From: Thauera sp.
GTDB taxonomy: Bacteria > Pseudomonadota > Gammaproteobacteria > Burkholderiales > Rhodocyclaceae
Assembly: GCA_017302295.1 (NCBI GenBank)
Contig: JAFLDS010000031.1
Span: 1 to 34,065 of the forward strand
Length of the DNA: 34,065 bases
Direction: 5' to 3'
Each line of letters starts with the position of its first letter. Position 1 is the first letter of the stretch. The position numbers were made by a program, and so were the translations under genes. Below are positions 7,453 through 15,997 of the stretch, piece by piece. The notes under the pieces are model-generated. The model did no database searches, had not been told where the DNA came from, and saw only the letters and a program-made list of their open reading frames with translations.

Positions 7453-8025
7453 ATGCCCACCGCCGACCGCCCCGTTGCAACGCTGACACCGCCGACCGAT
7501 TCCACGGGCGTCGCTCTGGGACCGATGTGCCGCTTCGGCCCCGCTGACGCTCCCCGCATCTTCGAACACCTTCTTGCGCTGGATGCCGATGACCGCCTGC
7601 TGCGCTTCAGCCACGGCATCCGCAACGAAGGCATCGCCGCCTACGTCGCCACCCTCGATTTCACACGAGACCACGTGCATGGGCTGTGCACCGCGCAGGG
7701 CGACATCGTCGCCCTCGCCCATGTCGGGGTGCGCGATGGCGAGGTCGACTTCGGCCTCAGCGTCACCTCTACCTACCGTCAGCGCGGACTGGGACGAGCA
7801 CTTTTCAGCCACGTCATCGCGCTGGCTCGCCTGCACGACGCGGTCCGGGTCGTCTGCCACAGCGTCAGCCCCGCGGTGCTGCACATGGCTGCCGCCAGCG
7901 GCTTCCGTCGGCCTGGCGGCAGCCACACCGCCCCCCTGACGCTGGATCTGCGGGCCGAGTCCCACGCCGGCGACGACGCCCAGCCTTGCCCGGCCCCCAG
8001 CGCAGTCAGCCTGGCGGCCGCCTGA
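7453..8025 (+). CDS. GNAT-family N-acetyltransferase
   Basis: A 190-aa cytoplasmic protein with a GNAT fold. The acetyl-CoA pyrophosphate loop is visible as YRQRGLGRALFSHVI (motif A), preceded by the beta-strand VDFGLSV and followed by ...VCHSVSPAVLHMAAASGFR. The substrate cannot be told. It is the first gene behind the B12 riboswitch, with 57 nt to nrdA. The ATG at 7453 is the first possible start in frame and lacks a good Shine-Dalgarno sequence; it sits right after the 7419-7450 hairpin. The Ala/Pro-rich C-terminal tail of about 25 residues lies outside the fold. The link to nucleotide reduction is only by position. Confidence 0.8.
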   Translation: MPTADRPVATLTPPTDSTGVALGPMCRFGPADAPRIFEHLLALDADDRLLRFSHGIRNEGIAAYVATLDFTRDHVHGLCTAQGDIVALAHVGVRDGEVDFGLSVTSTYRQRGLGRALFSHVIALARLHDAVRVVCHSVSPAVLHMAAASGFRRPGGSHTAPLTLDLRAESHAGDDAQPCPAPSAVSLAAA

Positions 8026-8082
8026 AGCTCGCCTTCCCTCAGCAACCCGTTTCATCCGCACTCACCCAGACGAGGACCACCC

Positions 8083-10908
8083 GTGGACCGACTTCCCGCC
8101 GAAGCACTTGATAGCGCCATGCAACTCGCCGCTTTCCAGATCATCCGCCGCAATGGCGCCGTCGTTGCCTTCGATCCGAACAAGATCGCCGTCGCCATGA
8201 CCAAGGCCTTTCTCGCCGTCGAGGGCCGCCAGGGCGCGGCGTCCTCACGCGTACGCGACATCGTGGCCCGACTCACCGATACCGTGGTCGGCGCCCTCAC
8301 CCGTCGCCTGCCCGACGGGGGCATGCTGCACATCGAGGACATCCAGGACCACGTCGAGCTGGCGCTGATGCGCTCGGGCGAGCACGACGTCGCGCGCGCC
8401 TACGTGCTCTACCGCGAACGCCGCGCTGCCGAACGCGCGGCGAAGAAGGACGCGGAAGCGCAAGCGGGCGGCGCCGGCCCCGTGCTGCACGTCGTCGATG
8501 GCGAAGCGCGCCGCCCGCTCGACCGCGCCGCCCTGCTCGCCGTGTGCCGCGAGGCCTGCGAAGGGCTGGACGGCGTGTCCGCCGACACCGTGCTCGAACA
8601 CGCCCTCCACAACCTCTACGACGGCGTGCCGATTGCCGCCGTGCGCCAGGCATTGGTGCTGGCCGCCCGCACGCTGATCGAGCGCGAGCCAGACTACGGC
8701 CACGTCGCCGCGCGCCTGCTGCTGTCGGCCATCCGCGTCGAGGTGATCGGGCACGAGACCTCGCTGGCCGACATGGCCGACCCCGATCGAGGCTATGCCG
8801 CCTGCCTGCCCGCCTTCATCCGCGCGGGCATCGCAGCCGAGCTGCTCGATCCCCGGCTGGCCGACTTCGACCTCGCCCGCCTGGCAGCGGCGATCCGGCC
8901 CGAGCGCGACCTGCAGTTCGACTACCTCGGCCTGCAGACCCTGTACGACCGCTACTTCCTGCATATCGACGGCCGCCGCATCGAGCTGCCGCAGACCTTC
9001 TTCATGCGCGTGGCGATGGGCCTCGCGATCAACGAGATCGACCGCGAGGCACAGGCCATCGCGTTCTATGAACTGCTGTCGAGCTTCGACTTCATGAGCA
9101 GCACGCCGACGCTGTTCAACAGCGGCACCCGGCATGCGCAGCTGTCGTCCTGCTACCTGACGACGGTGGCCGACAGCCTCGAGGACATCTACCAGTCGAT
9201 CAAGGAGAACGCCCTGCTGCAGAAGTTCGCCGGCGGCCTCGGCAACGACTGGACGCCGGTGCGTGCGCTCGGCAGCCGCATCAAGGGCACCAACGGCCAG
9301 AGCCAGGGCGTGATCCCCTTCCTCAAGGTGGTCAACGACACCGCGGTGGCGGTGAACCAGGGCGGCAAGCGCAAGGGCGCGGTGTGCGCCTATCTCGAGA
9401 CCTGGCACCTCGACATCGAGGAGTTCCTCGAACTGCGCAAGAACACCGGTGACGAGCGCCGCCGAACGCACGACATGAACACCGCGAACTGGATTCCCGA
9501 CCTGTTCATGAAGCGCGTGCTGGAGAACGCCGAATGGACGCTGTTCTCGCCGGCCGACGTGCCCGACCTGCACGAGCGCTGCGGCCAGGACTTCGAGGCG
9601 GCCTACCGCGCCTATGAGGAGAAGGCCGAGCGCGGCGAGATCCGCCTCTTCAAGCGCCTGCCCGCCATCCAGCTGTGGCGCAAGATGCTGACCATGCTGT
9701 TCGAGACCGGGCATCCGTGGATCACCTTCAAGGACGCCTGCAACCTGCGCTCGCCGCAGCAGCATGTGGGCGTGGTGCATGGCTCCAACCTGTGCACCGA
9801 GATCACGCTCAACACCTCGGCCGACGAGACTGCGGTGTGCAACCTCGGCTCGGTGAACCTGCCCGCCCATCTGGTGCGCGACGGCGAAGGGCGCTGGGCG
9901 CTCGACCCCGACAAGCTGCAGCGCACCGTGCGCATCGCGATGCGCCTGCTCGACAACGTCATCGACCTCAACTACTACGCCACGCCCAAGGCGCGCGCCG
10001 CCAACCTGCGTCACCGCCCGGTGGGCCTGGGCATCATGGGCTTTGCCGACGCCTTGCATTTGATGGGCCTGGCCTACGCATCGGACGCCGCGATCGAGTT
10101 CGCCGACCGTTCGATGGAGGCCGTGTGCCATGCCGCCTACTGGGCCTCGACCGAGCTGGCCGAGGTACGCGGGCCGTATTCCAGTTTCCGCGGCAGCCTG
10201 TGGGACCGGGGCATCCTGCCGCAGGACAGCCTCGCGCTGCTGGCCGAGGGCCGCGGGCGCAGCAGCGCGGGCGGCGGCGCCCTGCTCGAAGTAGACCGCT
10301 CTTCCTCGCTCGACTGGGGCCCGCTGCGCGAACGCATCGCCCGCCATGGCATGCGCAACTCGAACTGCGTCGCCATCGCGCCGACCGCAACCATCTCCAA
10401 CATCGTCGGCGTGTCCGCCTCGATCGAGCCGGACTACCAGAACCTGTACGTCAAATCCAACCTGTCGGGCGAGTTCACCGTGGTTAACGCGCATCTCGTG
10501 CGCGAGCTGAAGGCACTCGGCCTGTGGGACGAAGTGATGGTGGCCGACCTCAAGTACTTCGACGGCTCGCTCGCCCCGATCGAGCGCATTCCCGCCGAAC
10601 TCAAGGCGCGTTACGCGACCGCCTTCGAGATCGAGCCGCACTGGCTGGTGGAAGCCGCCTCGCGCCGGCAGAAGTGGATCGACCAGGCGCAGTCGCTGAA
10701 TCTCTACATCGCCGCCGCGTCGGGCCGCAAGCTCGACGAACTCTATCGCCTGGCCTGGCTGCGTGGGCTCAAGACCACCTACTACCTGCGTACGCTGGGC
10801 GCCACCGCCATGGAGAAGACCGGCACCACCACGCCGGCCACCGCCAGCGCCGACCCGGCGCCCAAGGCTTGCTCCATTCTCGACCCCGACTGCGAGGCCT
10901 GCCAATGA
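8083..10908 (+). CDS. nrdA: class Ia ribonucleoside-diphosphate reductase, alpha subunit
   Basis: A 941-aa large subunit that reduces NDPs to dNDPs aerobically with NrdB, without B12. Two ATP-cone regions stand at the N-terminus (about residues 17-112 and 135-215), as in Pseudomonas aeruginosa NrdA, rather than the single cone of E. coli. Active-site features are SSCYL (first redox Cys), SNLCTEITLNTS (radical Cys, Asn, Glu), AVCNLGSVNL (second redox Cys), the Tyr pair in TTYYLRTLGATAMEKTG, and a C-terminal CEAC relay. The start is GTG at 8083, preceded by GAGGA with a 6-nt gap; an ATG at 8119 is the alternative. It overlaps nrdB by 4 nt. Confidence 0.95.
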   Translation: MDRLPAEALDSAMQLAAFQIIRRNGAVVAFDPNKIAVAMTKAFLAVEGRQGAASSRVRDIVARLTDTVVGALTRRLPDGGMLHIEDIQDHVELALMRSGEHDVARAYVLYRERRAAERAAKKDAEAQAGGAGPVLHVVDGEARRPLDRAALLAVCREACEGLDGVSADTVLEHALHNLYDGVPIAAVRQALVLAARTLIEREPDYGHVAARLLLSAIRVEVIGHETSLADMADPDRGYAACLPAFIRAGIAAELLDPRLADFDLARLAAAIRPERDLQFDYLGLQTLYDRYFLHIDGRRIELPQTFFMRVAMGLAINEIDREAQAIAFYELLSSFDFMSSTPTLFNSGTRHAQLSSCYLTTVADSLEDIYQSIKENALLQKFAGGLGNDWTPVRALGSRIKGTNGQSQGVIPFLKVVNDTAVAVNQGGKRKGAVCAYLETWHLDIEEFLELRKNTGDERRRTHDMNTANWIPDLFMKRVLENAEWTLFSPADVPDLHERCGQDFEAAYRAYEEKAERGEIRLFKRLPAIQLWRKMLTMLFETGHPWITFKDACNLRSPQQHVGVVHGSNLCTEITLNTSADETAVCNLGSVNLPAHLVRDGEGRWALDPDKLQRTVRIAMRLLDNVIDLNYYATPKARAANLRHRPVGLGIMGFADALHLMGLAYASDAAIEFADRSMEAVCHAAYWASTELAEVRGPYSSFRGSLWDRGILPQDSLALLAEGRGRSSAGGGALLEVDRSSSLDWGPLRERIARHGMRNSNCVAIAPTATISNIVGVSASIEPDYQNLYVKSNLSGEFTVVNAHLVRELKALGLWDEVMVADLKYFDGSLAPIERIPAELKARYATAFEIEPHWLVEAASRRQKWIDQAQSLNLYIAAASGRKLDELYRLAWLRGLKTTYYLRTLGATAMEKTGTTTPATASADPAPKACSILDPDCEACQ

Positions 10909-12083
10909 CCGCCTTCTTCGACGACTGGGACACGCCGGTTCGCCCTCGGGCAGCCACTGCTCCAGCCACTACGCCAGCCTCCCGCCAGGCAGACTCCCCG
11001 GCGTCCACGGTGACGCCCACGGCACCGGCATTCCGCCCCGACGCGGCCCTGTCCGCCACCGATGCCCGGCCGGGCGCGCTGGCGCCGGTGCGTGCTGCCG
11101 ACAAGCGCATCGTCAACGGCCAGGGTGACATCAACCAGCTCGCGCCCTTCAAGTACCCCTGGGCGTGGGAGTTCTTCCTCAACGCCAACAAGAACCACTG
11201 GACGCCGCTGGAAATCTCCATGGCGCAGGACGTTCACGACTACCACCACCGCCTGACACCGGCCGAGCGCCATGTGTTCGAGAACGTGCTGTCCTATCTG
11301 ACCACCTCGGACATCCTCGCCATGCGCAACATCGGCCTGGCGGTGATGGAGAAGATGACCGCGCCCGAACTGCAGATCTACCAGGCCCGCCAGGTGTATG
11401 AGGAAGCCCTGCACACCTGGACCTACCAGCACTGCATCGAAAGCCTGGGTCTGGACCAACAGGAGATCTACAACCGCTACCGCGTCGTGCCCGAGATCCA
11501 CGGCAAGATCGCGCTCGCCAACCGCCGGCTCGAGCGCGTGATGCGGGCCGACTTCGACCTCACCGACCGCGACAACCTGCACGAATTCGCACTCTCCTAC
11601 CTCTTCTTCGCGGCCATCTTCGAGGGCTGCTGGTTCTACAACGGCTTCACCCCCATCTTCGCGCTGCAGCGGCGCGGGCTGATGAAGGGCACGGCCGAGC
11701 AGTTGCAGTACATCATGCGCGACGAGGTGCTGCACTGCGCCTTCGGCATCCGCACCGTGCGCACGCTCATCGCCGAGGAAAACCTGCAGCTCGATCCCGC
11801 GACGCTCGCCCGCCTGTGGGAGGAAGCCGAGGCCGCCGAAACCGCCTACGCCGGCTACCTGCTGCGCGAGCCCATCCTTGGCTACTCGGCCGCGCAGCAC
11901 ATGGGCCAGTTCCGCTACATCGCCAACCGCCGCGCCCGCCAGCTCGGGTTGGCCGAGCCCTACCCCGGCGCGGAAAACGTGCTGCCTTGGCTGGACGAGC
12001 AGGCCAACCTGCGCAAGGAGAAGAACTTCTTCGAGACGCGGGTCACAGAGTATCAGACCGGCGGCGCACTGACCTGGGAGTGA
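10905..12083 (+). CDS. nrdB: class Ia ribonucleoside-diphosphate reductase, beta subunit
   Basis: A 392-aa radical-generating subunit. Dimetal-site segments are visible: VFENVLSYLTTSD, EEALHTWTYQHCIE (metal-ligand Glu and His; Tyr nearby), SYLFFAAIFEGCWFYNGF and MRDEVLHCAFGIRT. The C-terminal tail ETRVTEYQTGGALTWE resembles the peptide that docks into NrdA. The first 65 residues are a Pro/Ala-rich, probably disordered extension. The start is the ATG overlapping the nrdA stop (ATGA), so the two are translationally coupled. No clear terminator follows. Confidence 0.95.
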   Translation: MTAFFDDWDTPVRPRAATAPATTPASRQADSPASTVTPTAPAFRPDAALSATDARPGALAPVRAADKRIVNGQGDINQLAPFKYPWAWEFFLNANKNHWTPLEISMAQDVHDYHHRLTPAERHVFENVLSYLTTSDILAMRNIGLAVMEKMTAPELQIYQARQVYEEALHTWTYQHCIESLGLDQQEIYNRYRVVPEIHGKIALANRRLERVMRADFDLTDRDNLHEFALSYLFFAAIFEGCWFYNGFTPIFALQRRGLMKGTAEQLQYIMRDEVLHCAFGIRTVRTLIAEENLQLDPATLARLWEEAEAAETAYAGYLLREPILGYSAAQHMGQFRYIANRRARQLGLAEPYPGAENVLPWLDEQANLRKEKNFFETRVTEYQTGGALTWE

Positions 12084-12708
12084 GTCGGGCGGCCTGTTGT
12101 TTCTCACAGGCAGGCGAGGTTTGCATCTGAGGCCCAACGTATGAGGTAAGGGGCTGCCGGTCCGGTCGGCCGAGAGGTTCGGCTTCATGATGGCAACACC
12201 GTCTTGTAGTTATCACACCTACGCTACGCGCCTTGGAGAGGGCTCTGTCCTAGTTCTTTTGTCGGTCAGTCAAAGGCCCATGCTGGCCGCCGCCAAGGCC
12301 AATAACTTAAGCACCCGCCAGCACCGTGGAGTGGTAAAACCCATGTAGCACATAGGCAGAGAGCATGCCGCCTTGCCCGGATGGCTGCTATCCGGAGCGG
12401 GAGGCGACTGGCGGCTCGTTGAGGGGCATGGAGAAGCGCGGATAGACGAAATGAACCATTTCGTCCAATGTCTGGACATCACCCCCCGCAATGGCGCGGC
12501 TTCGAGCCCGTCCTTCCGGACGTACTTTGGACAAAACGGACAGGGTGCTGAACGAATGGCAGCAGCCCAACTGGAGCGGCCGTTCAAGCGGCAACTCTAC
12601 CTGCAGGCCGAACGGCGGGTCGTGGCCGATACGACCCTTCCAGCATCCCGCCGGAAAGCAGCCGCCCGTCGCGTCGAAGGCTTTCTTCGGGCAGCCGCCG
12701 GGACACGA
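12084..12708. other. intergenic stretch without a supported gene
   Basis: Downstream of nrdB I see no gene I can support. The longest frames have unconvincing composition and no motif. There is a small dyad GACGAAATG-AAC-CATTTCGTC at 12445-12465. The stretch adjoins a recombinase remnant and is probably decayed mobile-element flank. Confidence 0.5.
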
Positions 12709-12834
12709 TCAGATTTCGATCTGCTCAGAGATCTCCAAGGCATCGTCGACCTCGATACCGAGGTACCGGACTGTCGATTCCAGCCTATGCCCGAGAAGAG
12801 TTCCCACGATTCCCCGGAGCAGTCGCCGAGCAAG
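12709..12834 (-). pseudogene. C-terminal fragment of a tyrosine recombinase/integrase
   Basis: The minus strand reads LLRGIVGTLLGHRLES and TVRYLGIEVDDALEISEQ, then a stop at 12709. LLGH...LESTVRYLG is the catalytic His/nucleophilic Tyr region at the end of phage-type integrases. Only 41 codons remain: a stop at 12835-12837 and then a palindrome cut the frame, and no Arg or core catalytic region is found upstream. It marks a past integration or deletion between nrdB and the TRAP operon. Confidence 0.75.
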
Positions 12835-12848
12835 TCACATCAAGGGGG

Positions 12849-12905
12849 GTGCGATGTGGTAACGCTGCTTCGGGCTACGCCCTTCGCAGCGTTACCACAT
12901 CGCAC
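12849..12905. repeat. perfect palindrome with 20-bp arms beside the integrase remnant
   Basis: The left arm 12849-12868 (GTGCGATGTGGTAACGCTGC) and right arm 12886-12905 are exact reverse complements around a 17-nt loop. There is no T-tract. It lies 12 bp before the truncated integrase frame. It could be a recombination or transfer site, or a strong hairpin left by the element. Confidence 0.75.
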
Positions 12906-13014
12906 ATCAGGGATCAGACTATTTTGCCAAGAACTCAGCGAACCCAAGCGCACCCCTCAAAGCCGCTGATCATGACCATCAATCAGCGAGATCATGTCGT
13001 TGGACTGCTTGATC

Positions 13015-13173
13015 ATGAAGAATGGAATCTGCATCAGCGTCATGCCGCCGGCCGACATCGCCAGGATGAAGGAAAAAACCAAGCCGCTGATCGACAAGTA
13101 CTCGAAGGAGTACGGTGAAGAGACGGCCAAGGAAATGCTGGCCGAGATCGCCAAGGCCAGCGCAACCAAGTAA
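13015..13173 (+). pseudogene. C-terminal remnant of a TRAP binding protein (dctP)
   Basis: The plus strand reads MKNGICISVMPPADIARMKE...KPLIDKYSKEYGEE, ending ...AKASATK and a stop. This is the characteristic last helix region of DctP-family periplasmic binding proteins. Upstream, the frame runs only to a stop at 12973 without family resemblance, so about 280 codons, the signal peptide and the original promoter are gone. It lies 106 nt before dctQ, where a dctP gene would normally stand. It differs from the tail of the intact DctP at 17000-18001, so it is not a recent copy of it. Confidence 0.8.
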
Positions 13174-13279
13174 AGCCGCGTTGGCCGCGCACCCCGGCTG
13201 GACGATACCCCGCAGCATCGTCCCCGTTCGGCCGGGTCCGCGCGACCGCCGCAGCCTCCTCACCCCGGGAGCAGACATC

Positions 13280-13855
13280 ATGCCTAACAGCAACCAGACC
13301 GGAATGACCCACACCGTGGTCGACGGCTACTTCAAGTTCCTCAAATTCCTGATCGCTTTCTGTCTTCTGGCGATGGTGATCCTCGTGTTCGGCAACGTGT
13401 TCCTGCGCTACGCCTTCAATACCGGCATCACGGTTTCCGAAGAGCTCTCGCGCTGGTTTTTCGTCTGGATGACCTTCATCGGCGCCCTCATCGGCCTGCG
13501 CGAGCACTCCCACCTCGGCGTCGACTCCTTCGTCAATCGCCTGACACCGCGCGGCCGCCGCACCTGCCTGGTGCTGGCGCAGAGCCTGATGATCTATTGC
13601 TCCTGGCTGCTGCTGCGCGGCAGCTGGGACCAGACGCTCATCAACATCGAAGTCGAGGCGCCGTCTTCGGGAATGTCCGTCGCCTACGTCTATGGAATTG
13701 GCGTCTTCTTCGCCGCCAACGCCATCCTCATCCTGGTTTTCGATCTGTACCGGGCCGTCTCCGGCAAGCTGTCGGACGCGGAACTGGTGATGGTCAAGGA
13801 ATCCGAAGAAAACGTGCACGGTGACCCGCAAGACACCGCAGCCGCCAAGCACTGA
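13280..13855 (+). CDS. dctQ: TRAP transporter small permease DctQ
   Basis: A 191-aa inner-membrane protein with four hydrophobic helices (about residues 17-40, 55-75, 93-112, 134-156) and the family segment VFLRYAFNTGITVSEELSRWFFVWMTFIGA. With DctM it forms the membrane part of a sodium-driven importer fed by a DctP protein. The ATG at 13280 is preceded by GGGAG; an open extension to 13115 overlaps the dctP remnant and is not used. The gap to dctM is 14 nt. Confidence 0.92.
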   Translation: MPNSNQTGMTHTVVDGYFKFLKFLIAFCLLAMVILVFGNVFLRYAFNTGITVSEELSRWFFVWMTFIGALIGLREHSHLGVDSFVNRLTPRGRRTCLVLAQSLMIYCSWLLLRGSWDQTLINIEVEAPSSGMSVAYVYGIGVFFAANAILILVFDLYRAVSGKLSDAELVMVKESEENVHGDPQDTAAAKH

Positions 13856-13869
13856 GCAAGGAGACAAAA

Positions 13870-15147
13870 ATGACCGTAGCCGTCTTTCTCGGATCGCTGC
13901 TCGGCGCCATGGCGCTGGGCATGCCGATTGCCTTCGCGCTGCTGGTCTGCGGCATCGCACTGATGGTCCACCTGGACCTTTTCGATGCCCAGATACTGGC
14001 GCAGAACCTCATCAACGGCGCCGACAGCTTCCCGCTGATGGCTGTTCCCTTCTTCATGCTGGCCGGCGAGATCATGAACGCCGGCGGCCTGTCCAAGCGC
14101 ATCGTCAATATCGCCATGGCGATGGTCGGCCATGTGCGCGGCGGCCTCGGCTACGTTGCCATCCTGGCGTCCTGCATCCTGGCCTCGCTGTCGGGCTCTG
14201 CAGTGGCCGACGCGGCCGCGCTCGCCGCGCTGCTGGTGCCGATGATGGTGCGCGCCGGCCACAACCGCGAACGTTCGGCCGGCCTGATTGCCGCGGGCGG
14301 CATCATCGCGCCGATCATCCCGCCCAGCATCGGTTTCATCATCTTCGGCGTCGCCAGCGGCGTGTCGATCTCCAAGCTGTTCATGGCCGGCATCTTCCCG
14401 GGCGTCATGATGGGTCTGTCGCTGGTCGTGGCCTGGTGGTGGTTGGTGCGCAACGAAGACGTCGAGCCGCCGCCGCGCAAGTCGATGAAGGAGGTTCTCG
14501 CTGCCATCGCCGACGGCCTCTGGGCGCTGTTCCTGCCGGTGATCATCATCGTCGGCCTCAAGCTGGGCGTGTTCACGCCGACCGAGGCCGCCGTGGTCGC
14601 CGCGGTGTACTCGCTGTTCGTGGCGGTGTTCGTGTATCGCGAACTGAAGCCGAAGATGCTCTATCAGGTCTTCGTTTCTGCCGCCACGACAACCGCCACC
14701 GTCATGTTCCTGGTCGCCGCGGCGATGGTTTCGGCCTGGCTGATCACCGTGGCCGACCTTCCCAGCCAGGTGATCTCGCTGCTCGAGCCCTTCCTCGAGA
14801 GCCCGCGCATGCTGATGCTGATGATGATGATCCTGGTCGTGATCGTCGGCACCGCGATGGACATGACGCCGACCATCCTGATCCTGACCCCGGTGCTCAT
14901 GCCGCTGGTCAAGCAGGCCGGCATCGACCCGGTGTATTTCGGCGTGCTGTTCATCATCAACAACGCGATCGGCCTCATCACCCCACCGGTGGGCACGGTT
15001 CTGAACGTCGTCGCCGGGGTCAGCAAGGTCAGCATGAACGACGTGATGCGGGGCGTGTCGCCCTTCTTGTGGGCGCAGTTGCTGCTGCTCGGCCTGATGA
15101 TCGCCTTCCCCGCCCTGGTCACCGTGCCGGCCAGCTGGTTCTACTGA
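13870..15147 (+). CDS. dctM: TRAP transporter large permease DctM
   Basis: A 425-aa, very hydrophobic 12-helix permease. Family signatures are FFMLAGEIMNAGGLSKRI, LSGSAVADAAALAALLVPMM, GIIAPIIPPSIGFIIFG and GLITPPVGTVLNVVAGVS. It is the transport channel of the TRAP system for small carboxylates. AAGGAG precedes the ATG. The substrate is not readable from the permease; context suggests an aromatic or alicyclic acid such as quinate, shikimate or dehydroshikimate, which is inference. Confidence 0.94.
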   Translation: MTVAVFLGSLLGAMALGMPIAFALLVCGIALMVHLDLFDAQILAQNLINGADSFPLMAVPFFMLAGEIMNAGGLSKRIVNIAMAMVGHVRGGLGYVAILASCILASLSGSAVADAAALAALLVPMMVRAGHNRERSAGLIAAGGIIAPIIPPSIGFIIFGVASGVSISKLFMAGIFPGVMMGLSLVVAWWWLVRNEDVEPPPRKSMKEVLAAIADGLWALFLPVIIIVGLKLGVFTPTEAAVVAAVYSLFVAVFVYRELKPKMLYQVFVSAATTTATVMFLVAAAMVSAWLITVADLPSQVISLLEPFLESPRMLMLMMMILVVIVGTAMDMTPTILILTPVLMPLVKQAGIDPVYFGVLFIINNAIGLITPPVGTVLNVVAGVSKVSMNDVMRGVSPFLWAQLLLLGLMIAFPALVTVPASWFY

Positions 15148-15164
15148 GCACCTCGCCAGGCCGA

Positions 15165-15186
15165 TCCCCGCTCGAGAGGGCGGGGA
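15165..15186 (+). promoter_or_regulatory. hairpin between dctM and the TerC-family gene
   Basis: TCCCCGC, an 8-nt loop, then GCGGGGA, in the 91-nt gap after dctM and without a T-tract. It may set mRNA ends or stability within the operon. The stem resembles that of the terminator after dctP. Confidence 0.35.
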
Positions 15187-15238
15187 CACTGCCGCGCTTC
15201 ACCAACGCATTCAACCGATACTTCAAGGAAGCTCAAAC

Positions 15239-15985
15239 ATGGAAATGTGGGGACTGGACTCCGCCTTTCTGCTTGCCGTCGCCCAGATCATCATGATCGA
15301 CATCCTGCTTGGCGGCGACAACGCAGTGGTCATTGCGCTGGCCTGCCGGCGCCTGCCGCCCGCACAACGTCGCCAGGGCATCTTCTGGGGCGTGGCCGGC
15401 GCGATCGGCATCCGCGTCGTGCTGATCTTCTTCGCCCTGCAGTTGCTGGCCCTGCCGTTCCTCAAGCTGGTGGGTGCCGCGCTGCTGCTGTGGATCGGCA
15501 TCAAGCTGTTGCTGCCCGAGGACGACGGCGGCCACGAGGGCGTGGCGGCGAGCGACAGCCTGTTCGGTGCTGTCAGGACGGTGATCATCGCCGACGTCGT
15601 CATGAGCCTGGACAACGTCATTGCCGTGGCGGGCGCAGCCAAGGGCGACATGGGGCTGGTGGTGTTCGGCATCCTGATCAGCATCCCGATCATCGTCTGG
15701 GGCAGCCGCTTCGTCCTCAAGCTGATGGACCGTTTCCCCGTCGTGATCACCCTGGGCGGCGCCTTGCTCGGCTGGATCGCCGGCGAGATGGCGGTGTCCG
15801 ACGTCATCGTCACCGGCCATTTCGGCGATGCGCTGCCGACCTGGTCCAAGTATGCGTCCGCCGCAACGGGAGCCCTCATGGTGGTGGTGGTAGGAAAGTG
15901 GCTGGCGTCGCGCCACGCACGCAAGGCCGAGATCGTCGAGATCGCGCTCGACGCCACGCCGGCGGCGGCGGCTCGGGACAAGTAA
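15239..15985 (+). CDS. TerC-family integral membrane protein
   Basis: A 248-aa protein with about seven membrane helices. The two TerC/YjbE acidic membrane motifs are visible as IDILLGGDNAVVIALA near the N-terminus and IADVVMSLDNVIAVAGAA near the middle. The family is linked to tellurite resistance and, more recently, to metal (for example manganese) export. Its place between dctM and two universal stress genes is unusual. It starts at the ATG at 15239, after AAGGAAG. The link to transport of the TRAP substrate is not established. Confidence 0.88.
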   Translation: MEMWGLDSAFLLAVAQIIMIDILLGGDNAVVIALACRRLPPAQRRQGIFWGVAGAIGIRVVLIFFALQLLALPFLKLVGAALLLWIGIKLLLPEDDGGHEGVAASDSLFGAVRTVIIADVVMSLDNVIAVAGAAKGDMGLVVFGILISIPIIVWGSRFVLKLMDRFPVVITLGGALLGWIAGEMAVSDVIVTGHFGDALPTWSKYASAATGALMVVVVGKWLASRHARKAEIVEIALDATPAAAARDK

Positions 15986-15997
15986 GGAGAGACCAGC

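Noticed and set aside
7328-7486. 52-codon frame in the nrd leader (MAHTISLARFPDGT...)
   Set aside because: The Shine-Dalgarno-like AGAGG is only 1 nt from the ATG and the frame ends inside the GNAT gene. Kept only as a point for checking in the leader finding, not as a gene.
8245-10905. Very long open frame antisense to nrdA (about 886 codons)
   Set aside because: The plus strand encodes an unmistakable NrdA with all active-site motifs. The antisense frame is a by-product of GC-rich codon use and has no domain.
12445-12465. Small dyad GACGAAATG-AAC-CATTTCGTC
   Set aside because: Nine-bp arms in decayed DNA with no adjacent gene or promoter; no basis for a functional claim.
12373-12969. Plus-strand open frame of 198 codons
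   Set aside because: It covers the recombinase remnant in antisense and runs through the palindrome. Composition and lack of motifs argue against a gene.
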